64,000 nt of DNA, taken from contig CAMNDM010000001.1 of the NCBI GenBank assembly GCA_946535435.1, forward strand, positions 1 to 64,000. The letters run 5' to 3'. Below the pieces are notes generated by a model. The model saw only the letters and a program-made list of their open reading frames with translations. It was not told the DNA's origin and did no database searches. Positions within the stretch are counted from its first letter, which is position 1, and each line of letters opens with the position of its first letter. Position numbers and translations under genes: made by a program. The stretch comes from Physcocola sp002396385 (GTDB lineage: Bacteria > Bacteroidota > Bacteroidia > Bacteroidales > Paludibacteraceae). Positions 36,700 to 45,130 of the stretch are shown here, in pieces.

Positions 36700-38700
36700 T
36701 TACTTTAATAATGTGCCGAAATAGCCCTCCACCACTTCGCTGCTCTGCGTCTCGGCACTGCGTTGCAAGGTGTAGTTTTTTGCGATAAACGGCTCCAGTT
36801 TCTCGTAGTCGCTGTCGGGCCGTATCTCGGTAGTGGTGCACAGCAGTATGGTCTGTTCGGCCAGGTCGGGGAAGTACTCCTCCATCAGGAAGTCGCGGCT
36901 TTTCTCCGAGAGCACGCCCATCACTGTGTCGATCATCACCGGCGGATTGTAGTCGCCCAGGCTGCGCAGCACTTTCAGCAGCACCTGTATGAAGATCTGT
37001 TTCGAAGCGGTGTTCAACTGCGAAAGGGCTATCGGGTTGCCCGCCTTGTGGTACATCTTTATGTTGAAGTTCTCCATACTGTCGGCCAGCACCACCCGGT
37101 CTATCTGGCCCTCGTACGAAAGCAGCATACGGTTCAGCGCCTGTTGCATTTCCTGCTCGATGCGGGTTTTCTTGGTCTGCAACAGCTGGTCGGTCACCTT
37201 TCTGAAGAAATCTTCCAGTTTCACCAGGGTATCGTACTTCTTGTCGGGTTGTTGTTGCACCTGTATGTCGAAAGTGTTGATGCGCTTTTTCAGCACCTCA
37301 ATCTGACCCTTCAGATCTTCTTCGGCCATTTTCAGCTGTTGCAGTTCCGCCTTCCAGCCGTCGTACTGGTTAATCAGGGCATCGTTGCCCTTTACCAGTG
37401 CTGTTTGCAAAGTTTCCTTCTGTTTCTGCAAGTCGGGCACCGATTCCAGCTCGGTATTGAGGCCCGGACGCAGGTTGTCGAGGGTGAGGAAGAGATTGGT
37501 AAAACTGCCCTTGGCACAGTCGGCAAGCGCCCGCACCTCGTCTTCGTCGAGATAGGCGTACTCGTCGGCCGCCTCCTTGCTTTTCTGCACCGACATGATG
37601 TAGGCCGCCACATCGGCAGCTTTCACGCTGTCGGGCAGCAGTTGCAGTTCTTTCAGGTGCGCCACCGCCTTCTCTATAATCTCGTCCACCATCTGCTGTG
37701 TATAGGCACTGGCCCCGTTCTTGCGGGCCTGTTCCTTCACCTTCAGCAGGCGGTCTATCTCGTTGGCCATTTCAGCCGCCAGGTAGGGAATAGAGGCGTT
37801 CTTCTCGAACTCTTTTGTAAAGTTTTTGAGGCTTTCCTCATACTCCTTCGCCCTTTTCTGTATATCCTTTATCTGACCGTCTATCGCATCAATCTGCTGT
37901 TGCAGGTTCTGAGTCTCGGTAGCGCCGGCTTTTGCCGCCTCGTAGTTGTCTTTTTCTGCAATCAGCAGTTTGTTCAACCGTTCCTGGTCGGCAGCGTTGT
38001 CTACCAAATCCTTTTCTTTCCCTTTTTTCTGGCTGCAGAGTTGCTCATACTCTTGCGCCTCCTGTTCGGCCTCGAGGCGTTCTTTCGCCTTCTGCTGTTG
38101 TATGTTCTCAACCGCCTGCCGCAGTTGCTGGTACTTCTTGAAGCCCATCACATTCTCCACATTGTCGCGAATCATAGCCGAGAAGACGCCGGCATCGAGC
38201 AGCTGGCTGCTCTTCATCGCATCGAACAGGAAGTAGCGGCTCAGTTCCTCGGGCAGATTGGCCTTAATGATTTTGTTGTTCTGTTCTTCGTTTTCAGCAC
38301 GTTGGCTCGGCGGTGTAGCCGTACCATAACTGAAAGCGCAGCCATCCATGTTCAGGTAAACGCTTTCCAGCGGCCTGCGGGCGTCGTTCAGTTTGTAGGT
38401 GCGCCGCAGAACATATTTCTTCTCGCTACCCGCCACCCAGCCGGTGAAGACGATTTCCAGCACTATTTCCGGTTTCTCGGAGGTCAGTGCACCTGCATTC
38501 AGCAGTTCCTGGAAGTGGTCGGCATTCTCAATCTTCAAGCCGTAAAGGGCTCCGTAAATAGCCTCGAACAGGGTCGTTTTACCACCGCCGTTCTCACCGC
38601 CTATCAAAATGATGGGGCGGTTGGGATCGGTAACCGACAGGTCGAGACAGAGGTCAAGATACGTCTTGTAGTTGTGTGCCTTAATCTGTTTAATCTGCAT
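36700..38700 (-). CDS. DndD-like SMC/Rad50-type ATPase
   Basis: 666 aa. N-terminal half-ATPase with Walker A IGGENGGGKTTLFEAIYG (about 33-50); the RYFLFDAMKSSQLLD segment is typical of DndD; a long coiled coil runs from about 190 to 480 with a hinge-like part in the middle; the C-terminal half-ATPase has a degenerate signature (LSQLNTASKQIF) and Walker B PPVMIDTVMG. DndD proteins act in phosphorothioate modification and related defence. Here it is in an operon with a methyltransferase and a Type III-like helicase. It is 10 bp from the small gene upstream and 9 bp from DndE-HerA downstream. Confidence 0.78.
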   Translation of the reverse strand: MQIKQIKAHNYKTYLDLCLDLSVTDPNRPIILIGGENGGGKTTLFEAIYGALYGLKIENADHFQELLNAGALTSEKPEIVLEIVFTGWVAGSEKKYVLRRTYKLNDARRPLESVYLNMDGCAFSYGTATPPSQRAENEEQNNKIIKANLPEELSRYFLFDAMKSSQLLDAGVFSAMIRDNVENVMGFKKYQQLRQAVENIQQQKAKERLEAEQEAQEYEQLCSQKKGKEKDLVDNAADQERLNKLLIAEKDNYEAAKAGATETQNLQQQIDAIDGQIKDIQKRAKEYEESLKNFTKEFEKNASIPYLAAEMANEIDRLLKVKEQARKNGASAYTQQMVDEIIEKAVAHLKELQLLPDSVKAADVAAYIMSVQKSKEAADEYAYLDEDEVRALADCAKGSFTNLFLTLDNLRPGLNTELESVPDLQKQKETLQTALVKGNDALINQYDGWKAELQQLKMAEEDLKGQIEVLKKRINTFDIQVQQQPDKKYDTLVKLEDFFRKVTDQLLQTKKTRIEQEMQQALNRMLLSYEGQIDRVVLADSMENFNIKMYHKAGNPIALSQLNTASKQIFIQVLLKVLRSLGDYNPPVMIDTVMGVLSEKSRDFLMEEYFPDLAEQTILLCTTTEIRPDSDYEKLEPFIAKNYTLQRSAETQSSEVVEGYFGTLLK

Positions 38701-38709
38701 AAGCCCGCA

Positions 38710-38925
38710 TTATTTAATTTTCTTGATGGCGTTCCTTATCACGCCCTCCACCACCTGTTCGCTCACCTCGGTCGAACTGACGCGCTTGGTGTGGTACTCT
38801 TTCAAGATGTCTTCCTTTATCCAGTCCATATTGAGCTTCGCCTCTTCGGCCAGCCGCTCTATTATCGCCATATCCTCCTTTCGGATGCCATAATTGACGA
38901 AGGTGTTGTCTATGCCTTTTGCCAT
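38710..38925 (-). CDS. 71-residue defence-operon protein
   Basis: Small, charged, mostly helical protein: an acidic and lysine-rich core (IRKEDMAIIERLAEEAKLNMDW) and a basic end (VIRNAIKKIK). It lies 4 bp after the helicase gene and 9 bp before the DndD-like gene, so it is a true member of the operon. Small proteins of this size occur in several DNA-modification loci. The function is unknown; an adaptor between the helicase and the SMC-like ATPase is one possibility. Confidence 0.75.
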   Translation of the reverse strand: MAKGIDNTFVNYGIRKEDMAIIERLAEEAKLNMDWIKEDILKEYHTKRVSSTEVSEQVVEGVIRNAIKKIK

Positions 38926-38929
38926 CCTC

Positions 38930-41359
38930 TCACTCTCCTTTCCTTATCCTATTAAATTCTAATAATTCCCAGCCGTTATGGTTGTCGGTGGTGTCGATGT
39001 GCAGTGGCGAGTAGTACCAATTGCCTTCGGTCTTTGCATCTTCTATAATGATACCGCCCACCATACGGGTGTTTTTCTGTTGTGCCTTCATTATTATTTC
39101 TGTTTCTTTCTCATTTTGCCCCTCTGTCACAACCGGATTATTCCACTGGTTAATGTAGTCGACCAGCGCATTGTGCTTTTCGGGTGCGTCTACATCGCTG
39201 CCGGCGGTCTTGGTGTCGAACAGACAGATGGTCGACACGCCCTTGTCGTCGGGCTGGGTGCAGACGATGAAGTCGACGTAGAAGGCGTGCACCTCGCCTT
39301 TCTGGTTGGTATACGGCACGGCAAAGTGCTGTTTGCCGTTATCGCCGTTCTTGTACCACCACATCACATTGTCGTCGCTGTCGAGCAGGCGGGCGAAACG
39401 GTACTCGGGGTACGAGGCGTCGGCGTCTTCAAAGAAGGGCTCTAGCGCATGGTGCCTTATCTCATTCTCGCGGCTAATGTGCTGCTTCAGGTTGTAGATG
39501 CGGTGTTGTGGCAGTTGCCACTCGAAATCGACCACCTTTATGTTGTTTTCCGGGTCTTTTCCACTCTCATGCAGCATTTTCTCGAAATCGGCAACCGCCT
39601 CGTCGACGATGGCGGCAAACTTACCCTGGTTCCGGCTGTGCAGCAACACCTTTATGGACTCGTCTTCTATAAAGCCGAAGAACTCCTCCATTATGTTGAT
39701 GAGTGCCGTGCGCAGTATGCCCACACTGTCGGCGGGCGCCAGATGTCCGACGTGCTGCCGGCAGAACCGCAGCAGCAGTGCCCGCAGTTCGCCCTGCGTC
39801 ACCGCCATTCGCTCGGTGTCGGCCACTGTTATGATACCCTCTTCGTCAGACAACTGCGTGTTGCTCGGAATGGTGACGAATATGCGCTTCACGTCCATCA
39901 AGAAACCGCGTTGTTCCGCTTTCTGCCGGTTTTTGGCGTACACATCATCGGCGGCATCCGAATCTGTACTACCTCTGTCGTCGTCAGGAAGCGGGAGCAC
40001 TCCCTTGGTGCCAAACCACTTCTCGCTACCGAACTTTCTCCGGAGTATACCGTTTATCTTGCTGGAAAGACGGTTACGCAGCAGTCGGCGGTCAATAAAG
40101 ATGCTGGGCAGTTGCAGGTCGGGCACTTCCAGACGGCGGTGTGCCACTATGGTGCTCAGGTAGTCCATATCGTCGGCCGCCACCTGCACCACTTCGGCAC
40201 TCAGGTTGGTGTAGACGAAACCTACGTTCAGGTCTGGTTGCGTGTAGTGCCTCAGTTCCGGCATACGCAGTATGCGCCCCACCGTCTGGGTGGTGAAGGT
40301 CACATCCTTCATTTCGCGGAAGATGAGCAGCACGTGCGCCCGCGGACAGTCCCAACCCAGGGCGATGGCCTGCTTGAAGAGCAGTACCTCGCAGAGGCTG
40401 TCTTTCTGCTCCAGGCCTTCCTTGTTCTCCTTCTCGTTACTCAGCCACACGGCCAGGCGGCCGTTGTCGGTCGTGATGTCGCATTCCGCCCTCAGGTAGG
40501 TTTCCACCTCGGCTTTCAGGGTCCGTTCTTCTGCGTTCAGGCTCTCCTTGGTGTCGTTGGGCAGCTGGATGAGCAGGAGCGGATTCACCGCGCTGCCTTC
40601 CCTGCGGTATAGCTCGGCCAACTCGTTGCGACGCTCCAACGCCTGCTTCAGCAGGCTCTGGTTCATGGTCAGGCCGCTTTCTACGTTGTTTTTAACGGCC
40701 GGATTGAGGCAGACCGACTGTTTGATCATCTCTTCGGCTATCACGTCGCTCCGCTGTATGACGACTATATCGTCGAACGAGCTTTTCGGTGTGGCCGAAA
40801 TGCGCACCTCCAGCGCAGGGTTAATCAGCCGCAGCGCATTGTCGCTCTGGTTTTTATAGTTCGAAGCGAAGTAGTGCTCCTCGTCTATCATCGCAACAAT
40901 GGTCAGGTTGTTGCCGGCGCTCGTTTGGTGCACCAGCTGCCCCAAAGTGCGGTTGGTCTCGTTGTCGCGTATCAAGATGGCGTTGTCTTTGTTGATGCTC
41001 TGCCAGTTGAGGAACAGCACATCGTTGGCTTTCAGCCCCTCGCTGGGGTTCACGTCGTTCCACATCACGGGGTGCAGGCCGCGGCTATCGGCAAAGTAGT
41101 TGAGCACCGACTGGAAACTCTGCAGGTGCAGCATGTTGGGCGACAGCCAGATGAAGGCAAACTGCCCGTAGGGTGAGCCCTCTTGCCGGGCATAAGCCGC
41201 CAGCTCGTCCATAAAGGCGCTGGCCATCACCGTTTTGCCCGAGCCCGTAGGGGCCTTGAATCCGAGTTTCTTCCTTTTCTGTCCGGAATTGAGCAGTTTG
41301 ACGGCCTTTTTCTTCAGTTCGTCCACGGCCTCGCGTTGGTAGTTCTTCAGTGTCAGCAT
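38930..41359 (-). CDS. Type III restriction-like helicase-nuclease (Res-like)
   Basis: 809 aa. Superfamily 2 helicase: Walker A FKAPTGSGKTVMA (about 34-46), motif II variant IDEEHYF, motif III RISATPKSS, motif VI TTQTVGRILRMPE. The C-terminal part contains a probable PD-(D/E)XK nuclease: AFYVDFIV followed by CLFDTKTAG. This matches Type III Res proteins, although motif II reads DEEH rather than DEPH or DEAH. It starts 3 bp after the methyltransferase stop codon. Confidence 0.83.
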   Translation of the reverse strand: MLTLKNYQREAVDELKKKAVKLLNSGQKRKKLGFKAPTGSGKTVMASAFMDELAAYARQEGSPYGQFAFIWLSPNMLHLQSFQSVLNYFADSRGLHPVMWNDVNPSEGLKANDVLFLNWQSINKDNAILIRDNETNRTLGQLVHQTSAGNNLTIVAMIDEEHYFASNYKNQSDNALRLINPALEVRISATPKSSFDDIVVIQRSDVIAEEMIKQSVCLNPAVKNNVESGLTMNQSLLKQALERRNELAELYRREGSAVNPLLLIQLPNDTKESLNAEERTLKAEVETYLRAECDITTDNGRLAVWLSNEKENKEGLEQKDSLCEVLLFKQAIALGWDCPRAHVLLIFREMKDVTFTTQTVGRILRMPELRHYTQPDLNVGFVYTNLSAEVVQVAADDMDYLSTIVAHRRLEVPDLQLPSIFIDRRLLRNRLSSKINGILRRKFGSEKWFGTKGVLPLPDDDRGSTDSDAADDVYAKNRQKAEQRGFLMDVKRIFVTIPSNTQLSDEEGIITVADTERMAVTQGELRALLLRFCRQHVGHLAPADSVGILRTALINIMEEFFGFIEDESIKVLLHSRNQGKFAAIVDEAVADFEKMLHESGKDPENNIKVVDFEWQLPQHRIYNLKQHISRENEIRHHALEPFFEDADASYPEYRFARLLDSDDNVMWWYKNGDNGKQHFAVPYTNQKGEVHAFYVDFIVCTQPDDKGVSTICLFDTKTAGSDVDAPEKHNALVDYINQWNNPVVTEGQNEKETEIIMKAQQKNTRMVGGIIIEDAKTEGNWYYSPLHIDTTDNHNGWELLEFNRIRKGE

Positions 41360-41362
41360 AAC

Positions 41363-43204
41363 TTATTCCTCCCCTGTTGGTTGGTTAAACAAATCGCCGC
41401 CGGCGGTTGCGTCCGCAGCGGGTTCCAAGCCCTCAACCGGGCGTTGCGGTCCGGCAGCGGGCAGCACGTTTTGCAGGGCCTTGCGCAGGGCGGTAGGCAG
41501 GGCCACCAGCTGCACATTGTCGGCCACGGGGGCAAAGTCGTCGGTATAAGGGTACTCGTCGGCCGAGTAGACGTACACTTTTACGGGGTGGGCAAACGCC
41601 ATCCCGCCTAACCTTTCCACCACGGAATCGATAGCGCGCGGGTCGAAGACCAGGAGCATAGAGCGGTCGCCGTCTTGGTAGAAGCGGATATACTGTTTGT
41701 TGAACTTGGTACCGTTCAATTCGTCTTTTTCGGTATAGATGTCCTCCTTTATGCAGAGCAGGTCGGCACTGGCCTTCATCAGCGCCTTGCGGTTCTGCTG
41801 GCTGTTCTCGCGTTCCACCAGTTCGGTTTTGTAGTAGCGCAGGTTGTTGTGGTGCAGGCCCTCCACCTGTTCGCCCTTGGGTGTGGTGTAGCCGTTAATG
41901 ACGCGCTTGTTGCGCTCGTAGGTCACCTCCTCGCAGATTTTGTTCTCGTTGTTCGTCACCAATATACACTGGCGCTGGCCTCCGTCTTCGGCATTCAACT
42001 GCATGGTGGCATGCAACGTTGTCCCACTGCCGGCGAAGAAGTCGAGGATGGTGGAGGTAGGGATAGACGCAATTTCCAGAACTCTTTTTATCAAAGTGTT
42101 TGGTTTTGGATAATCAAATTTTTTCACATTTAGTACGTTCATCAAATCAGCAGACCCTCGAGCAGAATTAAAACTTTCGTCCTCCAATAGATTTGAATAT
42201 GGCAACGTTCTTTGTATTAAAGTATCTGTATTATCTACTTTTTCATATTGTTTGAAGTAGATTGACCAAACATCCTTTTGTTTTTTAAAAACGATAAAAT
42301 CATTTTCTATACCCCACACCACTTTCTGCTTTGACCAACGCCAATTCCAATGTTCTTGTTTTTCTGCAGAGGAGCCTGGATACAAGACACTTCCATCTGG
42401 TGTTTCTATTGAATAATTCAACGCTTCTGAATAATGAGAACCAGTCATTCTTCGGTCCAACTTATTTAGGATATAATTTCCACGCCTTCCTTTATGGTTA
42501 TCCGACAAATTGTATTTTGTTTTATCCGATATTTCCCTCGTATTAGCAACAAATAGTTCTTTATTTTTTGAATAAAGTATAATGTATTCCGTTACAGTCT
42601 TTATATCATTCCCTGTATTAGACCCTGGCGTTGACTGCCAAATAAAATTTGCAATGAGATTGTCTTCCCCAAACACCTCATCACACAACAATTTCAGGTT
42701 CGCCTGCTCATTATCATCAATAGAGATAAAGATAACGCCCTTGTCCGACAGCAACCTTTTGGCAATCTCCAGCCTCCTGCTCATAAACGAGAGCCATTTG
42801 CTGTGGCGGTAGCTGTCTTCACTGTCTACAAAATGGTCGTTGTAGACAAAGTCTTTGTTACCCGTGTTGTACGGCGGGTCGATGTAGATGACGTCAATCT
42901 TGCCCTCGTGGGTGTAGGCCAGGGTGGTGAGGGCTTGCAGGTTGTCGCCCTCAATAAGCAGGTGGTTGGGGTAATGTTCGTTAGGGGTATCGTTGATGAT
43001 GGCACGGTCTTTCACCTCGGTGAAGACAGGAATCTTACTGCGCAGTTCCTCCTCCACCTGTTCGGGTTTGTCTTCCCATACCAATCCGTATTTCTTTCGG
43101 GTGTTCAGCAGTTCCAGCAGGGCTGCCTTCTCGTCGTTGGTCAGCCCCTCCAACTGCTGTATGCGCATAGCAAGGGCCTGACGATCAATTGTGTGTTTAC
43201 TCAT
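41363..43204 (-). CDS. Type III-like adenine-N6 DNA methyltransferase (Mod-like)
   Basis: 613 aa from the ATG at 43204. Beta-class order: catalytic motif IV DPPYNTG (residues 109-115), then a target-recognition region, then the SAM motif I LDFFAGSGTT (387-396). Residues about 150-380 are encoded by strikingly AT-rich DNA (14 G/C in the 60 bp at 42241-42300), while the flanks are GC-rich (45 of 60 at 41401-41460), a mosaic that points to exchange of the recognition domain. The C-terminal tail is low-complexity (AAGPQRPVEG). The start codon directly follows one arm of a 12-bp inverted repeat in the leader. It is the first gene of the operon. Confidence 0.88.
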   Translation of the reverse strand: MSKHTIDRQALAMRIQQLEGLTNDEKAALLELLNTRKKYGLVWEDKPEQVEEELRSKIPVFTEVKDRAIINDTPNEHYPNHLLIEGDNLQALTTLAYTHEGKIDVIYIDPPYNTGNKDFVYNDHFVDSEDSYRHSKWLSFMSRRLEIAKRLLSDKGVIFISIDDNEQANLKLLCDEVFGEDNLIANFIWQSTPGSNTGNDIKTVTEYIILYSKNKELFVANTREISDKTKYNLSDNHKGRRGNYILNKLDRRMTGSHYSEALNYSIETPDGSVLYPGSSAEKQEHWNWRWSKQKVVWGIENDFIVFKKQKDVWSIYFKQYEKVDNTDTLIQRTLPYSNLLEDESFNSARGSADLMNVLNVKKFDYPKPNTLIKRVLEIASIPTSTILDFFAGSGTTLHATMQLNAEDGGQRQCILVTNNENKICEEVTYERNKRVINGYTTPKGEQVEGLHHNNLRYYKTELVERENSQQNRKALMKASADLLCIKEDIYTEKDELNGTKFNKQYIRFYQDGDRSMLLVFDPRAIDSVVERLGGMAFAHPVKVYVYSADEYPYTDDFAPVADNVQLVALPTALRKALQNVLPAAGPQRPVEGLEPAADATAGGDLFNQPTGEE

Positions 43205-43432
43205 TTGGCCGGAGTTTTTTTTCAATTGATAGTTTATAAAAAAAGAAAACGCACCCAATCTGCGCATAAGAACTGGGAGAACTCCGGCCAAGGTGAAAAC
43301 CCATCTATGCATACACAGAAAGGGTGCGCCTATAGTCAGGCGCACTCCTGTCTGTGAGGAGCATAGACAATTCTGGCCGGAATTTTTCGTTCTTACCTCA
43401 CAAAAAAGAATGCGACGAAAAGTCTTTTCGTC
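43205..43432 (-). promoter_or_regulatory. Structured leader of the defence operon
   Basis: In mRNA order: a GACGAAAA/TTTTCGTC hairpin (43432-43414) followed after a few bases by six T, which is attenuator-like; then a long nested stem made of four helices (43381-43374/43290-43283, 43367-43361/43310-43304, 43356-43351/43319-43314, 43345-43339/43330-43324). The closing arm, TTGGCCGGAGTT as RNA (43291-43280), can instead pair with AACTCCGGCCAA (43216-43205), which touches the ATG of the methyltransferase. The two pairings exclude each other. Alternatively, the three CCGGCCA copies are protein-binding sites. 43433-43579 shows no gene. Confidence 0.65.
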
Positions 43433-43579
43433 AGTATGTCACTGTCCATAAAGGCCTAGTGGCACTTGAACAAATTTACAGAAAGTTTTCGTATTTGCAA
43501 AACAGCCGTCGGGCGAAACCCCAGCACACGCACGAAAAAAACACATCTCCAAAAAACAAACAGCGCAACCGCCATTACC

Positions 43580-43593
43580 GTAACCCACGTTAC
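43580..43593. repeat. GTAAC-N4-GTTAC palindrome downstream of the ATPase gene
   Basis: GTAACCCACGTTAC, 15 bp after the ATPase stop codon. The wider sequence TTACCGTAAC-N-CACGTTAC is shared with one of the two copies upstream of the gene. Confidence 0.7.
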
Positions 43594-43608
43594 CATAACA
43601 GCAGAATG

Positions 43609-44928
43609 CTACATATCGTCTAACGAAAGGCCCACATACGACGTTTCAAAGCCTTTCAACTGCGTATTCTTAGCAAAAAAAGCCTTCGACTTTTCAGTAA
43701 GCACTGGCAAACTAATGTTAGCAGCCTGGCGTTTCACCTCACATATAGCTATACGTTTTTCCACTTCATTTACAGCAATCAAATCAATCTCATTTTCGCC
43801 AGTTCTGTCCCAAAATCCGCCAATGGCAGTATAGCGTTGTCTTTCAGAAAAAAGCCGGTGGAAATAACGTTCGAGCATCAATCCCGAGAACACCGGATAG
43901 TCTCGCCCGGCAATTTCACGCAACAACGAAAGACTACCAGACTCAATGTACCGCTGGTATTTATAAACAAAACGAAACCAGAAGCACAAAAAGTTGTCGC
44001 CAATGTAGTAACGCACCTGCTTGCTGTTCGGTTTAGAGAAAAGAGGTTGCCTTACCTTTAAAATATCATAATCTTTTTCAAGCCGGGCCAAATAGCCCCC
44101 AGTCTCAACGTTGCCCAAATACGATTCAATCTCCCCCCTTGTACATAAACCGCGGGCAACGCATTCCAAAATAGAGAAATAAACAGCGTACTCTTTGCCA
44201 AACTCCTCAACAAGCACATTTTTCCCTTCTTGAAGAAATAGCGAGTTCTCGTCGAAAACAGCATCAAGCATTTGCCGCACGCTGAAGCAACCATACTTCA
44301 TCAGTAATTCCACATACCAAGCCACGCCACCCGTTATAGAAAACAAAGCGAGCAAGTCGTCGTTACTATACGAGGGATTGTGGTCTGCCAAAATCTCTTT
44401 CAGCGTTTTCACCCCAAAAGCCTTCAACCTTATTATGCAGCCAGCACGGCCGAACAACGGTTCCTTACTGTTCTCGAACAGTTTGTGCATTAACGAGTTG
44501 ACCGAACCGCTCACCAGCAAGTTCATCTTTCCCCGTTTATGGTGCAAGTCCCAATACTTCTGCATGTCGCCATACACAGAAGGATTGATTCTCAAAAACT
44601 CTTGAAACTCATCGACAATCAAGTTGAAACACACGTTTTCCGATAGCAACAACAGAGCCTCGAACAATTTACCGAACGAATTGAACTCACCCACAGGCAT
44701 TTTCAATTTCTCTCGCACCTCTTCGGTAAAGTCCCTACAGAGCAACGCCTCCGACTTCCTAGAAACAAAGAAATAGAGTGTGACCTGTCCTTCGCAAGCC
44801 TTAAGCAGCAATTGGGTTTTGCCAACTCGCCTTCTGCCCGTAACAACCGTCATCTGGCTTTCCGAACAAGACAAACGCTGGATTTTCCTAAGCGTCTCCA
44901 ATTCCTTTTCTCTGTTGTAAAACTTCAT
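43609..44928 (-). CDS. Archaeal-type ATPase with DUF234-like C-terminus
   Basis: 439 aa from the ATG at 44928 (MKFYNREKELETL), which leaves the upstream palindromes in the promoter region; an earlier in-frame ATG would overlap them. Walker A TGRRRVGKTQLL (about 30-41), Walker B LIVDEFQEF, sensor LVSGSV; the middle is helical with a winged-helix part; the end carries GENEIDLIAVN and IAICEVKRQA, a PD-(D/E)XK-like pattern (D-x-n-E-x-K). It is a different subfamily from the ATPase at 21616, and its function is not established. It lies between the defence operon and hairpin array 3. Confidence 0.82.
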   Translation of the reverse strand: MKFYNREKELETLRKIQRLSCSESQMTVVTGRRRVGKTQLLLKACEGQVTLYFFVSRKSEALLCRDFTEEVREKLKMPVGEFNSFGKLFEALLLLSENVCFNLIVDEFQEFLRINPSVYGDMQKYWDLHHKRGKMNLLVSGSVNSLMHKLFENSKEPLFGRAGCIIRLKAFGVKTLKEILADHNPSYSNDDLLALFSITGGVAWYVELLMKYGCFSVRQMLDAVFDENSLFLQEGKNVLVEEFGKEYAVYFSILECVARGLCTRGEIESYLGNVETGGYLARLEKDYDILKVRQPLFSKPNSKQVRYYIGDNFLCFWFRFVYKYQRYIESGSLSLLREIAGRDYPVFSGLMLERYFHRLFSERQRYTAIGGFWDRTGENEIDLIAVNEVEKRIAICEVKRQAANISLPVLTEKSKAFFAKNTQLKGFETSYVGLSLDDM

Positions 44929-44952
44929 ACGCGCTATAAAACCTAAAATATC

Positions 44953-44981
44953 GTAACTACGGTTACCGTAACACACGTTAC
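44953..44981. promoter_or_regulatory. Two tandem GTAAC-N4-GTTAC palindromes upstream of the ATPase gene
   Basis: GTAACTACGGTTAC (44953-44966) and GTAACACACGTTAC (44968-44981), separated by 1 bp and 25 bp upstream of the ATPase start. The 15-bp spacing suits a dimeric repressor bound to the promoter. A third copy lies after the gene at 43580. Confidence 0.65.
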
Positions 44982-45130
44982 GATAATCACAAAATTAGTA
45001 TTTTAAATCTAAATTAACGTATACACACGCCTTTTTTCGAGAAACCAGTCTATTTAAAGACCTATTTCTAACGCATGAGCACCTGTCATAGCTACTCTGT
45101 CTGAAAACGTACGCGTGTGCAGATGGCCAC

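Noticed and set aside
35125..43204. Complete phosphorothioate (Dnd) modification system
   Set aside because: No DndA, DndB or DndC-like gene is present; a methyltransferase occupies the modification role.
43609..44976. Longer start (ATG at 44976) for the archaeal-type ATPase
   Set aside because: It would overlap the GTAAC-N4-GTTAC palindromes, and the family N-terminus (FYNREKELETL) begins directly after the ATG at 44928.
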